From Caballeronia mineralivorans PML1(12) (GTDB lineage: Bacteria; Pseudomonadota; Gammaproteobacteria; Burkholderiales; Burkholderiaceae): a DNA stretch of 64,000 nucleotides. Shown piece by piece: positions 52,034 through 59,657 of this stretch. A model generated the notes under the pieces. The model worked only from the letters and a program-made list of their open reading frames with translations, made no database searches and was not told where the DNA came from. Position 1 is the first letter of the stretch; each line of letters begins with the position of its first letter. Where the stretch lies: positions 124,001-188,000 of the forward strand of contig NZ_AEJF01000143.1 in NCBI RefSeq assembly GCF_001028175.1, written 5' to 3'. Both the position numbers and the translations under genes were made by a program.

Positions 52034-53170
52034 ATGAAGAAATCCCTTCTTGCTCTCGGTGTCATGGGCACCTTCGCCGGAGCGGCACACGCTCAGAACA
52101 GCGTGACCCTCTATGGCCTGATCGACGCAGGCATCACCTATACAAACAACCAAAGCGGTTCCAAGAACGTTCAGGCGACCAGCGGCCAGGTCAATGGCAG
52201 CCGATGGGGCCTGCGTGGCTCTGAAGACCTGGGCGGCGGCCTCAAGGCCATCTTCACGTTGGAGAATGGCTTTAATATCGACACTGGCAAGTTCGGCCAG
52301 AACGGCGCTGAGTTCGGCCGTCAGGCGTTCGTCGGTTTGTCGAGTAACCAGTACGGTGCGGTCACCCTCGGCCGGCAGTACGACTCGGTTGTCGACTATC
52401 TCGGCCCGCTCGCGCTGACGGGCACGCAGTTCGGCGGTACGCAGGCTGCTCACCCGTTTGACAACGACAACCTCGACAACTCCTTCCGCATCAACAACTC
52501 GGTCAAGTACCAGAGCGTCAACTATGGCGGTCTCAAGGTCGGCGGCCTGTATGGTTTCTCGAACGCCGCGGGTGGTTTCTCCGACAACCGTGCATACAGC
52601 CTTGGCACATCGTATAACTACGGTCCTTTGAATGTTGCTGCCAGCTACATGCAGCTCAACAGTGGGGGCTCGACCCTGAACACATCCGGCGCGGTGACCA
52701 CCGACGCTACGTTCTTGGCGGGCCGCCAACGCACCTACGGCGCGGGCCTTAGCTATGCATTCGGCGCTGCAACCGTCGGTTTTGTGTTCTCTCAAACGCA
52801 CCTGGATAACGCGACGGCCATTGGCGCATCCGCTGCAGGTTCAGCAAGTAACCTCACGCTGACGAACGGCAGCGCGCGGTTTACGAACTATGAAGTGAAC
52901 GGCCGCTACAACTTCACGCCGGCATGGACGTTGTCGGGTGCTTATACGTTTACGGACGCAAAGATCGACGGCGTCAGCCCGAAATACAACCAGGTCACCC
53001 TGCAGACCGCATACGCATTGTCCAAGCGTACCGACGTTTATCTGCAAGGCGTGTATCAGCACGTGAGCGGTACGGGTGATTCTGGCCTGACCGCCGATAT
53101 CAACGGTTTGACAGCGTCTTCCACCAATAGCCAGGTTGCTGCAACGATCGGTCTGCGTCACCGCTTCTAA
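52034..53170 (+). CDS. General porin, Gram-negative OmpC-type (Burkholderiales)
   Basis: The 378-residue outer-membrane protein starts from the ATG at 52034 (GGAGAATTGAA upstream). The signal peptide MKKSLLALGVMGTFAGAAHA is followed by SVTLYGLIDAGITYTNNQSG, the standard mature start of beta-proteobacterial porins. The 16-strand trimeric barrel includes GSRWGLRGSEDLGGGLKAIFTLE and GRQAFVGLSSNQYGAVTLGRQYD. It ends ATIGLRHRF with the C-terminal Phe needed for BamA-dependent insertion. It allows diffusion of small solutes. A strong intrinsic terminator follows. Confidence 0.93.
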   Translation: MKKSLLALGVMGTFAGAAHAQNSVTLYGLIDAGITYTNNQSGSKNVQATSGQVNGSRWGLRGSEDLGGGLKAIFTLENGFNIDTGKFGQNGAEFGRQAFVGLSSNQYGAVTLGRQYDSVVDYLGPLALTGTQFGGTQAAHPFDNDNLDNSFRINNSVKYQSVNYGGLKVGGLYGFSNAAGGFSDNRAYSLGTSYNYGPLNVAASYMQLNSGGSTLNTSGAVTTDATFLAGRQRTYGAGLSYAFGAATVGFVFSQTHLDNATAIGASAAGSASNLTLTNGSARFTNYEVNGRYNFTPAWTLSGAYTFTDAKIDGVSPKYNQVTLQTAYALSKRTDVYLQGVYQHVSGTGDSGLTADINGLTASSTNSQVAATIGLRHRF

Positions 53171-53245
53171 GCGAATGAATGCGGCCTTTGATATCGTGAG
53201 CCGGAAGGCCGCGACTTAGCGCTTAAGCTTAGTGAGAGGTTCAAT

Positions 53246-53276
53246 GAGCCGGGGAAGTTCTTCCCGGCTTTTTTAT
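53246..53276 (+). terminator. Intrinsic terminator of the porin gene
   Basis: GAGCCGGGGAAG pairs with CTTCCCGGCTT (small bulge) and is followed by a run of T on the plus strand, about 75 bp after the porin stop. It also lies between convergent genes. Confidence 0.85.
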
Positions 53277-53289
53277 TTCCAGTCTGCGT

Positions 53290-53595
53290 TTAATCGAAGA
53301 CGGGACGAAAGAAGCTGCGCTCGTAGCTGACGATGCATCGCGTTTCTTCGGCATATTTGAATGCTGCCTGGCATTCCGGGTCGCCCTGAGATTGTTGACG
53401 GTAGCTTTCATAAGCCGACAAACTCGGAAATGAAAACAACGCCAGCGCGACATTGTTAGCGCCTTCCGAAGGCAAGAAATAACCATGATGCTGGCCCCCG
53501 AATTTCTCGACTAGCGGGATCCACATCTTGCCGTAGGTTTCGAATTCCTTGAGTCTGGACGGTTCGATAATGTAGCGAAGGTAGCAGGTAATCAT
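53290..53595 (-). CDS. NIPSNAP family protein
   Basis: The 101-residue protein starts from the ATG at 53595; a start at 53637 is less likely. The ITCYLRYIIEPSRLKEFETYGKMWIPLVEKFGGQHHGYFLPSEG pattern (in blocks) is typical of the NIPSNAP/dimeric alpha-beta barrel fold, with SYERSFFRPVFD at the end. The family is small cytoplasmic ferredoxin-like proteins with poorly known function. It is transcribed alone, towards the porin gene. Confidence 0.8.
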   Translation of the reverse strand: MITCYLRYIIEPSRLKEFETYGKMWIPLVEKFGGQHHGYFLPSEGANNVALALFSFPSLSAYESYRQQSQGDPECQAAFKYAEETRCIVSYERSFFRPVFD

Positions 53596-53796
53596 GGCGT
53601 GTTCTTCAGGGAGAGGTTTGATCGGATAATATCGCAATCGGTCGGTCGACTCGCACTAACCGCCTGGACAAGCCGCTCAGGTAAGCTATGACGTAAACGC
53701 TAGATCGATCGGCGCTGCTGTAGCGTCAATGTCAACTATTGCGCATCGCAAAGGCGGTGGCGCGGGCGCCTTAGCGCCATACAACCGGGACTCCCG

Positions 53797-55242
53797 ATGA
53801 GCAACAGTTCGTTGCCTGCACCTTCTGCCGCTCGCTGGCTGCCTTACATAGTCGCGGGAACATTTTTCATGGAGTATCTGGACACCACCGTCATTGCGAC
53901 CGCGTTGCCGCAGATGGCTCATTCGTTCGGTGTCGGCCCGAACGCGCTGAGCATTGGGATGACGGCCTACATGCTCGCGCTGGCCATCTTCATTCCGGTT
54001 AGCGGCTGGGTGGCCGACCGCGTTGGTTCGCGTACGGTGTTCTTTAGCGCGATCGTCGTCTTCGTGATTGCTTCGGTGTTGTGCGGCTTGTCGAACTCGG
54101 TCGCGGAGTTCACGGCGGCGCGTTTGCTGCAGGGTGCAGGCGGCGCGATGATGGTGCCGGTGGGGCGTCTTATCGTGGTCCGCAGTACGGAGAAAAGCCG
54201 CCTCATGCAGGCTATCTCTACTATTACCTGGCCTGCGATTGCAGCCCCGGTCGTGGGGCCACCTGTCGGCGGTTTCATCACTACATACGCGTCGTGGCGC
54301 TGGATTTTCCTGTTGAACGTGCCCTTCGGAATCTGCGCGCTGATTGCCGTCGCCATGCTTGTTCCGAACTTGCGCGGCGCTGAGCGCAAGCCACTCGATG
54401 TGATTGGCCTCGTGCTGAGCGGCGCGGCCCTGACGGCGATTCTGTACGGTGCGGAACTGGCCAGCCAACCCAACAGCAATCCATGGATTGCCGGCGGCGT
54501 AGTCCTTGCCGGCCTGGCGATCGGCTTCGCCGCGGTTCGCTACGCGGCGGGTCATCCGCATCCGTTGATCGATTTTTCGACACTGAAGATTCCGACGTAT
54601 TCGGTGACGGTCCTGACCGGTTCCCTAACGCGTATTGGCATTGGCGCCGTGCCGTATTTAATGCCGCTCCTGTTCCAGATCGGTTTCGGTCTTTCCGCTT
54701 TCAAGTCAGGCCTTTTGTTACTTGCCAGTGCCCTTGGAAATCTCGGCATGAAAGCGCTGACCACGCGCATTCTGCGGCGCTTTGGCTTCAGGTACGTCTC
54801 GATAGTCGCGGTCGCGACCGCCGGAATATTCACGATCATATGCGGCCTGCTTACGCCTCTTTCGCCGCTGGCATGGGTATTGATCGTGGTTTTCGTCTAT
54901 GGCGTGGCGCGGTCCATGCAATTTTCTTTGCTCGCGACGCTTGCTTACGCGGACGTGGGCGCTCCGCAGATGAGTGCCGCGAGCACGTTATGGAGTGCGG
55001 CCGCACAGATGACAATAGGGCTCGGTATTGCCTATGGCGCCGTGGCCTTGCGGGCTGCCGCGCTTATCAACGGTGAGACGGCGAGTGCAGAAGGTATGCA
55101 TTTCTCGCTCGACGACTTCCAGCTCGCGTTCCTGTTCGCTGGCTTGCTGACGCTGCTGTCCGTCTGGGGTTACTTCAAGGTTGCCCGGGATGCCGGGCAG
55201 AGTGTGGGCGGCGGATCGATGCGGCAGAACGCATCGCAGTAG
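53797..55242 (+). CDS. MFS transporter, DHA2 (EmrB/QacA) family drug exporter
   Basis: The 481-residue protein has 14 predicted membrane spans. The helix-1 DHA2 motif is FFMEYLDTTVIATALPQMA (23-41), followed by GWVADRVGSRTVFF (loop 2-3) and GPPVGGFITTYASWRWIFLLNVPFG (motif C). Such proteins pump amphiphilic drugs out with protons. No HlyD/EmrA adaptor or regulator is adjacent. The next gene (TIGR02594) begins 27 bp downstream on the same strand but is functionally unrelated. Confidence 0.9.
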   Translation: MSNSSLPAPSAARWLPYIVAGTFFMEYLDTTVIATALPQMAHSFGVGPNALSIGMTAYMLALAIFIPVSGWVADRVGSRTVFFSAIVVFVIASVLCGLSNSVAEFTAARLLQGAGGAMMVPVGRLIVVRSTEKSRLMQAISTITWPAIAAPVVGPPVGGFITTYASWRWIFLLNVPFGICALIAVAMLVPNLRGAERKPLDVIGLVLSGAALTAILYGAELASQPNSNPWIAGGVVLAGLAIGFAAVRYAAGHPHPLIDFSTLKIPTYSVTVLTGSLTRIGIGAVPYLMPLLFQIGFGLSAFKSGLLLLASALGNLGMKALTTRILRRFGFRYVSIVAVATAGIFTIICGLLTPLSPLAWVLIVVFVYGVARSMQFSLLATLAYADVGAPQMSAASTLWSAAAQMTIGLGIAYGAVALRAAALINGETASAEGMHFSLDDFQLAFLFAGLLTLLSVWGYFKVARDAGQSVGGGSMRQNASQ

Positions 55243-55269
55243 CGCGTTAAGCCCGACGTACAGCGGAGA

Positions 55270-55722
55270 ATGATCTCAGGCATGACTAGCGAAATCGATG
55301 CACCCGCATGGCTGTCCTTGGCTTTCGCCGAGCGTGGCGTCCGGCCCTTCGGACCGGGCGAAAGTAATCCGCGTATTGTCGAATATAACGGCCACACCAA
55401 TCTGGCCGGCTACGACGACAAGATCTCGTGGTGCTCGTCGTTCCTGAACTGGTGCCTCGCGAATACCGGCCACCGCGGCACGGGATCGGCCCTCGCACGT
55501 TCCTGGCTCGAGTGGGGACGAGCCCTCGAAGCGCCGGTGGTCGGGTGCATCGTTGTATTGTTTCGAGACGATCCTGCTGGCTGGAAGGGGCACGTCGGCT
55601 TTTATCTTCGCCATGACGCTGAAGCCATTTACCTGTTCGGCGGCAATCAGTTGGGGGAAGTCCGCGAAAATAGCTATCCGCTAACCTCGGTGCTGGGTTA
55701 CCGGTGGCCTGAATCAATCTGA
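55270..55722 (+). CDS. TIGR02594 family, CHAP/NlpC-P60-like hydrolase
   Basis: The 150-residue protein has a papain-like catalytic set: Cys55 in WCSSFLNWC, His108 in WKGHVGFYL and Asn126 in GGNQLGE. This matches the TIGR02594 family of stand-alone CHAP-like domains found in phage endolysins and secreted peptidoglycan amidases. No signal peptide is seen, so the enzyme may be cytoplasmic, phage-derived or exported by another route. An in-frame ATG at 55282 is an alternative start. Confidence 0.78.
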   Translation: MISGMTSEIDAPAWLSLAFAERGVRPFGPGESNPRIVEYNGHTNLAGYDDKISWCSSFLNWCLANTGHRGTGSALARSWLEWGRALEAPVVGCIVVLFRDDPAGWKGHVGFYLRHDAEAIYLFGGNQLGEVRENSYPLTSVLGYRWPESI

Positions 55723-55772
55723 TATTTTCTGCACGGCCAGCTTCTCAATACGTGCATGACTCTGCGTCACGC

Positions 55773-56165
55773 TCATGCGGGATCGTGGCAGCACACGCAG
55801 ATCTTGTTTCCGTCCGGGTCGCGAAAGTACGCTCCGTAGTAATGCGGGTGATATTCGGGCCGCAAACCGGGTGGGCCATCGCACTGGCCTCCGTTTGCCA
55901 GCGCCTTTGCATGGCAGCGATCGACGATGTCACGATCGGGTGCAAGAAGGGCGACCATCTGTCCATTGCCGGGGCTGGCAGCGTTTCCATCGAACGGGGT
56001 TCCGATCAGGAACAAAGGGCGTGGCGCATCGGCTGCGACCCAGCCAGCCCAAGGCCTGTCTTTTTCGCGGAACTTCAATAGCAGCCGCAACGCTTCCATG
56101 ATCGGTGAGTAGAAACGGAAGGCGCGATCAAAGTCGGTGACCCCTATAAAGACATGTGAAAACAT
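55773..56165 (-). CDS. VOC family (glyoxalase/bleomycin-resistance-like) protein
   Basis: The 130-residue protein has SHVFIGVTDFDRAFRFYSPIMEALRL at the start, the first beta-alpha-beta-beta-beta module with a metal-ligand His. YYGAYFRDPDGNKICVCCH near the C-terminus holds the second ligands. VOC proteins include glyoxalase I, dioxygenases and antibiotic-binding resistance proteins. No substrate is suggested by context. SD AAAGGAACGGCCAG. Confidence 0.85.
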   Translation of the reverse strand: MFSHVFIGVTDFDRAFRFYSPIMEALRLLLKFREKDRPWAGWVAADAPRPLFLIGTPFDGNAASPGNGQMVALLAPDRDIVDRCHAKALANGGQCDGPPGLRPEYHPHYYGAYFRDPDGNKICVCCHDPA

Positions 56166-56318
56166 CTGGCCGTTCCTTTGTTAAGCGGTGGGTAAGCAGT
56201 AAGTAAACGCAACGCCATCATGATGTCGCCAGTGCTGGGCGCTTGCAAGCCGTGAGATAAGCTCCACCGAGCGTGGCTTTGCCGTAGCCGCAGCCGTTAT
56301 CAATCAAGCCGAACCTGT

Positions 56319-56966
56319 TCAAGCGCCGGCCGGCCTCGTTGCACGCACGAGAAAAGCTTCCACGCAGCCAAACACTACGAGTGGAGCGATAGCGCCGGCA
56401 GGTCCCGCAATCTCATAGCCGATCCTCGCGCAGACATAAAGGAGGACCAGCATGCTTTGCATCATGCCGGGAGCGCCAATGGCGCGATGCTGCGACCCAT
56501 AGTGGTATCCAATCCAGAAAGCGAAACGCGTAGCGATCCACACCACGGTGGTCGCGGCAACCGCGCGCATCGAGTGTCCGTCGGAACAGTAGAAGGCCAG
56601 CGCGAACAGGCCGGGGACAAACAGCACAAGTTGTTCGAGCGTGTGCTGGAGATAGCGAAGGTTGATCGTCATTCGACGCGTTTCATAACCCGACAACGGG
56701 TCGATGGCGGGCGAGCGCAAGCGTTCATGCGCGACTGCTTCAATGCCCGAGAGGAAGCAGAAAAGGATCGCAATGCAGCAGCATTTGAGAGCGAACATGA
56801 GGCGGGCGAGCGTATCTTCCATGCCGCTAAGCGGCGGCAGGAAATAGTAGACGCCGAGCCACAAAGCGATAGTGACGGGAAACGCGATCGCTATCTCCGC
56901 AAACAAGGTCGATTGGTGCCGGCGAATAATATCGCCCGCGCCTGTTATTCCAAGGGCTTTCTTCAT
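56319..56966 (-). CDS. MAPEG family membrane protein
   Basis: The 215-residue protein starts from the ATG at 56966 preceded by GGGGAGGCAACC; the open frame to 57083 lacks an SD. Four membrane spans are predicted. The MAPEG pattern (membrane-associated glutathione and eicosanoid metabolism) is shown by MTINLRYLQHTLEQLVLFVPGLFAL, RIAFWIGYHYG-like residues (TRFAFWIGYHYGS) and RAIGAPGMMQS. Bacterial members often have glutathione transferase activity on hydrophobic electrophiles. It is monocistronic. Confidence 0.85.
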   Translation of the reverse strand: MKKALGITGAGDIIRRHQSTLFAEIAIAFPVTIALWLGVYYFLPPLSGMEDTLARLMFALKCCCIAILFCFLSGIEAVAHERLRSPAIDPLSGYETRRMTINLRYLQHTLEQLVLFVPGLFALAFYCSDGHSMRAVAATTVVWIATRFAFWIGYHYGSQHRAIGAPGMMQSMLVLLYVCARIGYEIAGPAGAIAPLVVFGCVEAFLVRATRPAGA

Positions 56967-57117
56967 GGTTGCCTCCCCGAGGCCAGGTTGGTCCACTGAA
57001 GTTAGCATAGGGACTTTTGACGGCGCGTCAACGCGGCGGAACCCGCGGTCGAGCGCTGTTGGCGAGTTGCACAAGACGCTCAAGTTTCGAGGCTAAGCCG
57101 TTTCCCGATCTACCTAT

Positions 57118-57555
57118 TCAGACGGCAACCCGACGCTTCAAGCCAGGCTTTCGCTGCGCCGGCTTGCGCACGCCGGCGGCCAGGTCCGCCACGTCGACGC
57201 ATTGACCTTCGGCCCATGTGTTTCGAAGCGTGGAACGCAAAGCGCGAAGGTCGTCACGTTGCGATCGCAGCGTAGCCATCATCTGCTCGATTTCATCGAG
57301 GCGCGTATCCAGCCGGTCTAGCAGTTCCGCTTGCGGAAAGCCCTTGTTATTTGCAAAGACACTTCGCATGGCGTCGAGAGAGAAGCCCAGGTTTTGCGCC
57401 ATTTGAATGACGAGAAGCCGTTCTAATACGACCTCCGAATAGACCCGATAACCATTGGCGCCGCGCTCGACGGGCGGCAGCAAACCGCTTTGTTCGTAGA
57501 AGCGGATAGCTGAAGGCGCCATGGCGGTTTTGGCCGCTAGTTCACCGATCTTCAT
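57118..57555 (-). CDS. MerR-family transcriptional regulator
   Basis: The 145-residue protein has the N-terminal MerR winged helix: MKIGELAAKTAMAPSAIRFYEQSGLLPPVERGANGYRVYSE in blocks (1-41). A coiled dimerisation helix follows (DRLDTRLDEIEQMMATLRSQRDDL), then a short effector end with a single Cys118 (AEGQCVDVADL). That is insufficient for a mercury-type site; the inducer may be an oxidant or electrophile. It is divergent from the Old Yellow Enzyme gene, which it probably controls through the 57561-57591 promoter. Confidence 0.9.
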   Translation of the reverse strand: MKIGELAAKTAMAPSAIRFYEQSGLLPPVERGANGYRVYSEVVLERLLVIQMAQNLGFSLDAMRSVFANNKGFPQAELLDRLDTRLDEIEQMMATLRSQRDDLRALRSTLRNTWAEGQCVDVADLAAGVRKPAQRKPGLKRRVAV

Positions 57556-57560
57556 TTCGC

Positions 57561-57591
57561 TTGACCTTCAAGTTAACTTGAAACTTAGTAT
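57561..57591 (+). promoter_or_regulatory. MerR-type promoter/operator
   Basis: TTGACC (57561-57566), a 19-bp spacer and TAGTAT (57586-57591) form the over-long spacing that MerR activators correct by DNA distortion. The spacer contains a perfect 16-bp palindrome TTCAAGTTAACTTGAA (57567-57582). It lies between the divergent merR and Old Yellow Enzyme genes and drives the latter; the bound protein should also repress its own gene. Confidence 0.9.
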
Positions 57592-57622
57592 AAGGACTTT
57601 CCATTGCTGGCTGCGCGTAATC

Positions 57623-58855
57623 ATGACTTCATCCTTATTTTCTCCACTGGATCTGCCCAACGGAACCCGCGTGCCAAATCGTCTCGCCAAGGCCGCCATG
57701 GAAGAAAACATGGCTGGCCCAGGGCAGTTGCCCGGCGCTGCCCTCCAGGGGCTTTATCGGGCCTGGGGCACCGGCGGCGCAGGGCTGATCATTACGGGCA
57801 ATGTCATGGTCGATGGACGTGCATTGACCGGACCCGGTGGTGTCGTGCTCGAGGCGGACACGCCGCTTGGCGAATTTATCGAATGGGCTCGTGCGGCGCG
57901 TCAGGGCGGCGCGCAGGTCTGGATGCAAATAAATCATCCTGGGCGGCAGGTTCGCGCTGCAATGCGCGGCAAGGTCTGGGCACCGTCGGCGGTTGCGCTG
58001 GATCTCGGCAAACACAGCAAACTCTTCGGTCAACCGGAATCCATGTCGGAAGCCGACATTCACGAGACGGTCGGCCGCTTCGCCGCGACGGCGCTCGCGG
58101 CAGAGCGGGCCGGTTTCACTGGCGTCGAGATTCATGCCGCACACGGCTATCTGCTGTCCCAGTTTTTATCGCCGCTCACCAACCGTCGCGACGATGCGTG
58201 GGGTGGCAGCCTCGCCAACCGTGCTCGTTTGCTGCTCGATATCGTGCGTGCGGTGCGAGCGTGCGTATCACCCGATTTTTGTGTGGCGGTGAAGCTCAAC
58301 TCCGCCGATTTCCAGCGCGGAGGTTTCTCGGCGGAGGACGCGCGGCAAGTGATCCTGTGGTTGAACGAACTGCCCGTCGATCTTGTCGAGTTATCCGGCG
58401 GCAGCTACGAAAGCCCGGCGATGCAGGGCGAGGCCGCCGACGGCAGGACGCTGGCCCGCGAAGCCTATTTTCTCGAGTTCGCCAAAGAACTCGCGACTGT
58501 CGCCCGGATGCCGGTCATGACCACGGGCGGCATTCGCCGCCGGGCAGTGGCGGAACAGGTGGTGGCGAGCGGGGTTGCGATGGTGGGCATTGCAACAGCT
58601 TTTGCGCACGTTCCCGATTTGCCTAAGCGCTGGCTTTCGGACGACGAATCAACGGTACAGGACCCGCAGGTGACATGGAAGGACCGGGCCTTGGCCGCGC
58701 TTGCCCGCATGGCAGTGATAAAACGCCGCTTACGCGCGCTCGGCGCAGGACACGCAGCGTACCGGCAATACTCGCCGGTCCTGAGTCTGGTCATCGACCA
58801 ATTGCGTATGCAGAGGCTGACGCGGCGGTATAGACGCTGGCAGCAGCGTGGCTGA
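57623..58855 (+). CDS. Old Yellow Enzyme family NADH:flavin oxidoreductase
   Basis: The 410-residue protein starts from the ATG at 57623, just inside the transcript of the MerR promoter. The FMN-barrel motifs are LPNGTRVPNRLAKAAMEEN (N-terminal), QVWMQINHPGRQ, and GVEIHAAHGYLLSQFLSPLTNRRDDAWGG, typical of the OYE/2,4-dienoyl-CoA reductase N-domain. It lacks the C-terminal Fe-S/FAD half of dienoyl-CoA reductases, so it is a single-domain ene-reductase. Likely substrates are activated alkenes or quinones. MerR control fits an electrophile response. Confidence 0.88.
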   Translation: MTSSLFSPLDLPNGTRVPNRLAKAAMEENMAGPGQLPGAALQGLYRAWGTGGAGLIITGNVMVDGRALTGPGGVVLEADTPLGEFIEWARAARQGGAQVWMQINHPGRQVRAAMRGKVWAPSAVALDLGKHSKLFGQPESMSEADIHETVGRFAATALAAERAGFTGVEIHAAHGYLLSQFLSPLTNRRDDAWGGSLANRARLLLDIVRAVRACVSPDFCVAVKLNSADFQRGGFSAEDARQVILWLNELPVDLVELSGGSYESPAMQGEAADGRTLAREAYFLEFAKELATVARMPVMTTGGIRRRAVAEQVVASGVAMVGIATAFAHVPDLPKRWLSDDESTVQDPQVTWKDRALAALARMAVIKRRLRALGAGHAAYRQYSPVLSLVIDQLRMQRLTRRYRRWQQRG

Positions 58856-58912
58856 ACTGGCAACGTCGACTCTTTGCGCCGCTTTCAACAAGCTCCACTA
58901 CTCCCCGATAGA

Positions 58913-59566
58913 TCAGTGATCCTGAGCATATCGATTTGGGACGACGCGATAGACACATCGCTGGGCGCCGGCGAGAAGGTGCTGCTCGCGCGTTGCCGTG
59001 GCGTCTTCTCCGATCACCTCTTGAAACAACCGCAATTCCGAGCGGCAAAACCCCTGGCAGGTGCGCGCGGCGGCGCAGATCGGGCAGTGGTCTTCAATCA
59101 GCAGCCAGTCGTGGCCGTCGCGTTCCACCCGCGCCATGTAACCCTCGTCGGTGCGTAGCGCAGCGAGCCGTTTCAGTCGCTCCGGCAAGGTCCTGCCCGC
59201 GCGGGCCGCGGCATAGAACGCCCGCGAATCTGCCTCGCGCTGCGCGATCAGACGATCCATCCCGTCCTCACCGAATAGTTGCCGGATCGACCCGATCAAC
59301 TGCACGGTCAGTTGCGCATGCGTGTCTGGAAATCTGCGGTTGCCCGCCTCCGTCAGCCCCCAGTTCTGGCGAGGCCTCCCAACGCCGGCTATGGCCTCCT
59401 GCTGGCCTTCGATCAACCCCGATGCCGCCAACTTCTGCACCTGCTGGCGAGCGGCCTCAGGAGTCATGTCGAAGGCTTGCGCAAGGGTCGCGGTAGAGGC
59501 TGGCCCCTTCGTCTTGATGAAAAACAGGATGCGATCCGCGGTCGACGATAGACTCGAATTATCCAA
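58913..59566 (-). CDS. Winged-helix regulator with a C-terminal cysteine cluster (SufR-like)
   Basis: The 217-residue protein starts with TTG preceded by AAGGATTAAC, an unusual start but the only one with a good SD. The N-terminal wHTH is ILFFIKTKGPASTATLAQAF (13-32) with the wing GVGRPRQNWGLT (61-72). The C-terminal domain carries Cys161, Cys164, Cys170, Cys174 and Cys204 (DHCPICAAARTCQGFC and RCVYR), which look like Fe-S or zinc ligands of the SufR/DeoR-like group. It is divergent from an MFS pump and probably represses it according to redox or metal state. Confidence 0.85.
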   Translation of the reverse strand: MDNSSLSSTADRILFFIKTKGPASTATLAQAFDMTPEAARQQVQKLAASGLIEGQQEAIAGVGRPRQNWGLTEAGNRRFPDTHAQLTVQLIGSIRQLFGEDGMDRLIAQREADSRAFYAAARAGRTLPERLKRLAALRTDEGYMARVERDGHDWLLIEDHCPICAAARTCQGFCRSELRLFQEVIGEDATATREQHLLAGAQRCVYRVVPNRYAQDH

Positions 59567-59582
59567 GTTAATCCTTGTGTAA

Positions 59583-59627
59583 GTTGACGCATCAACCTAA
59601 TATGCAAGTCATTGTTTTGATATTAGG
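59583..59627. promoter_or_regulatory. Operator candidates between regulator and MFS gene
   Basis: Two inverted repeats lie in the 91-bp gap: GTTGA-CGCA-TCAAC (59583-59596) and CCTAATAT with ATATTAGG (59596-59603 and 59620-59627, 16-bp spacer). Each is a plausible dimer site for the divergent wHTH regulator. Confidence 0.5.
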
Positions 59628-59657
59628 CCTTAGCGGCCTTACTGTCGAGGAAAGCCA

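Noticed and set aside
51926..52801. 291-codon minus-strand frame over the porin gene
   Set aside because: It is antisense to the porin, which has a signal peptide, SD and terminator; there is no evidence for a protein on the other strand.
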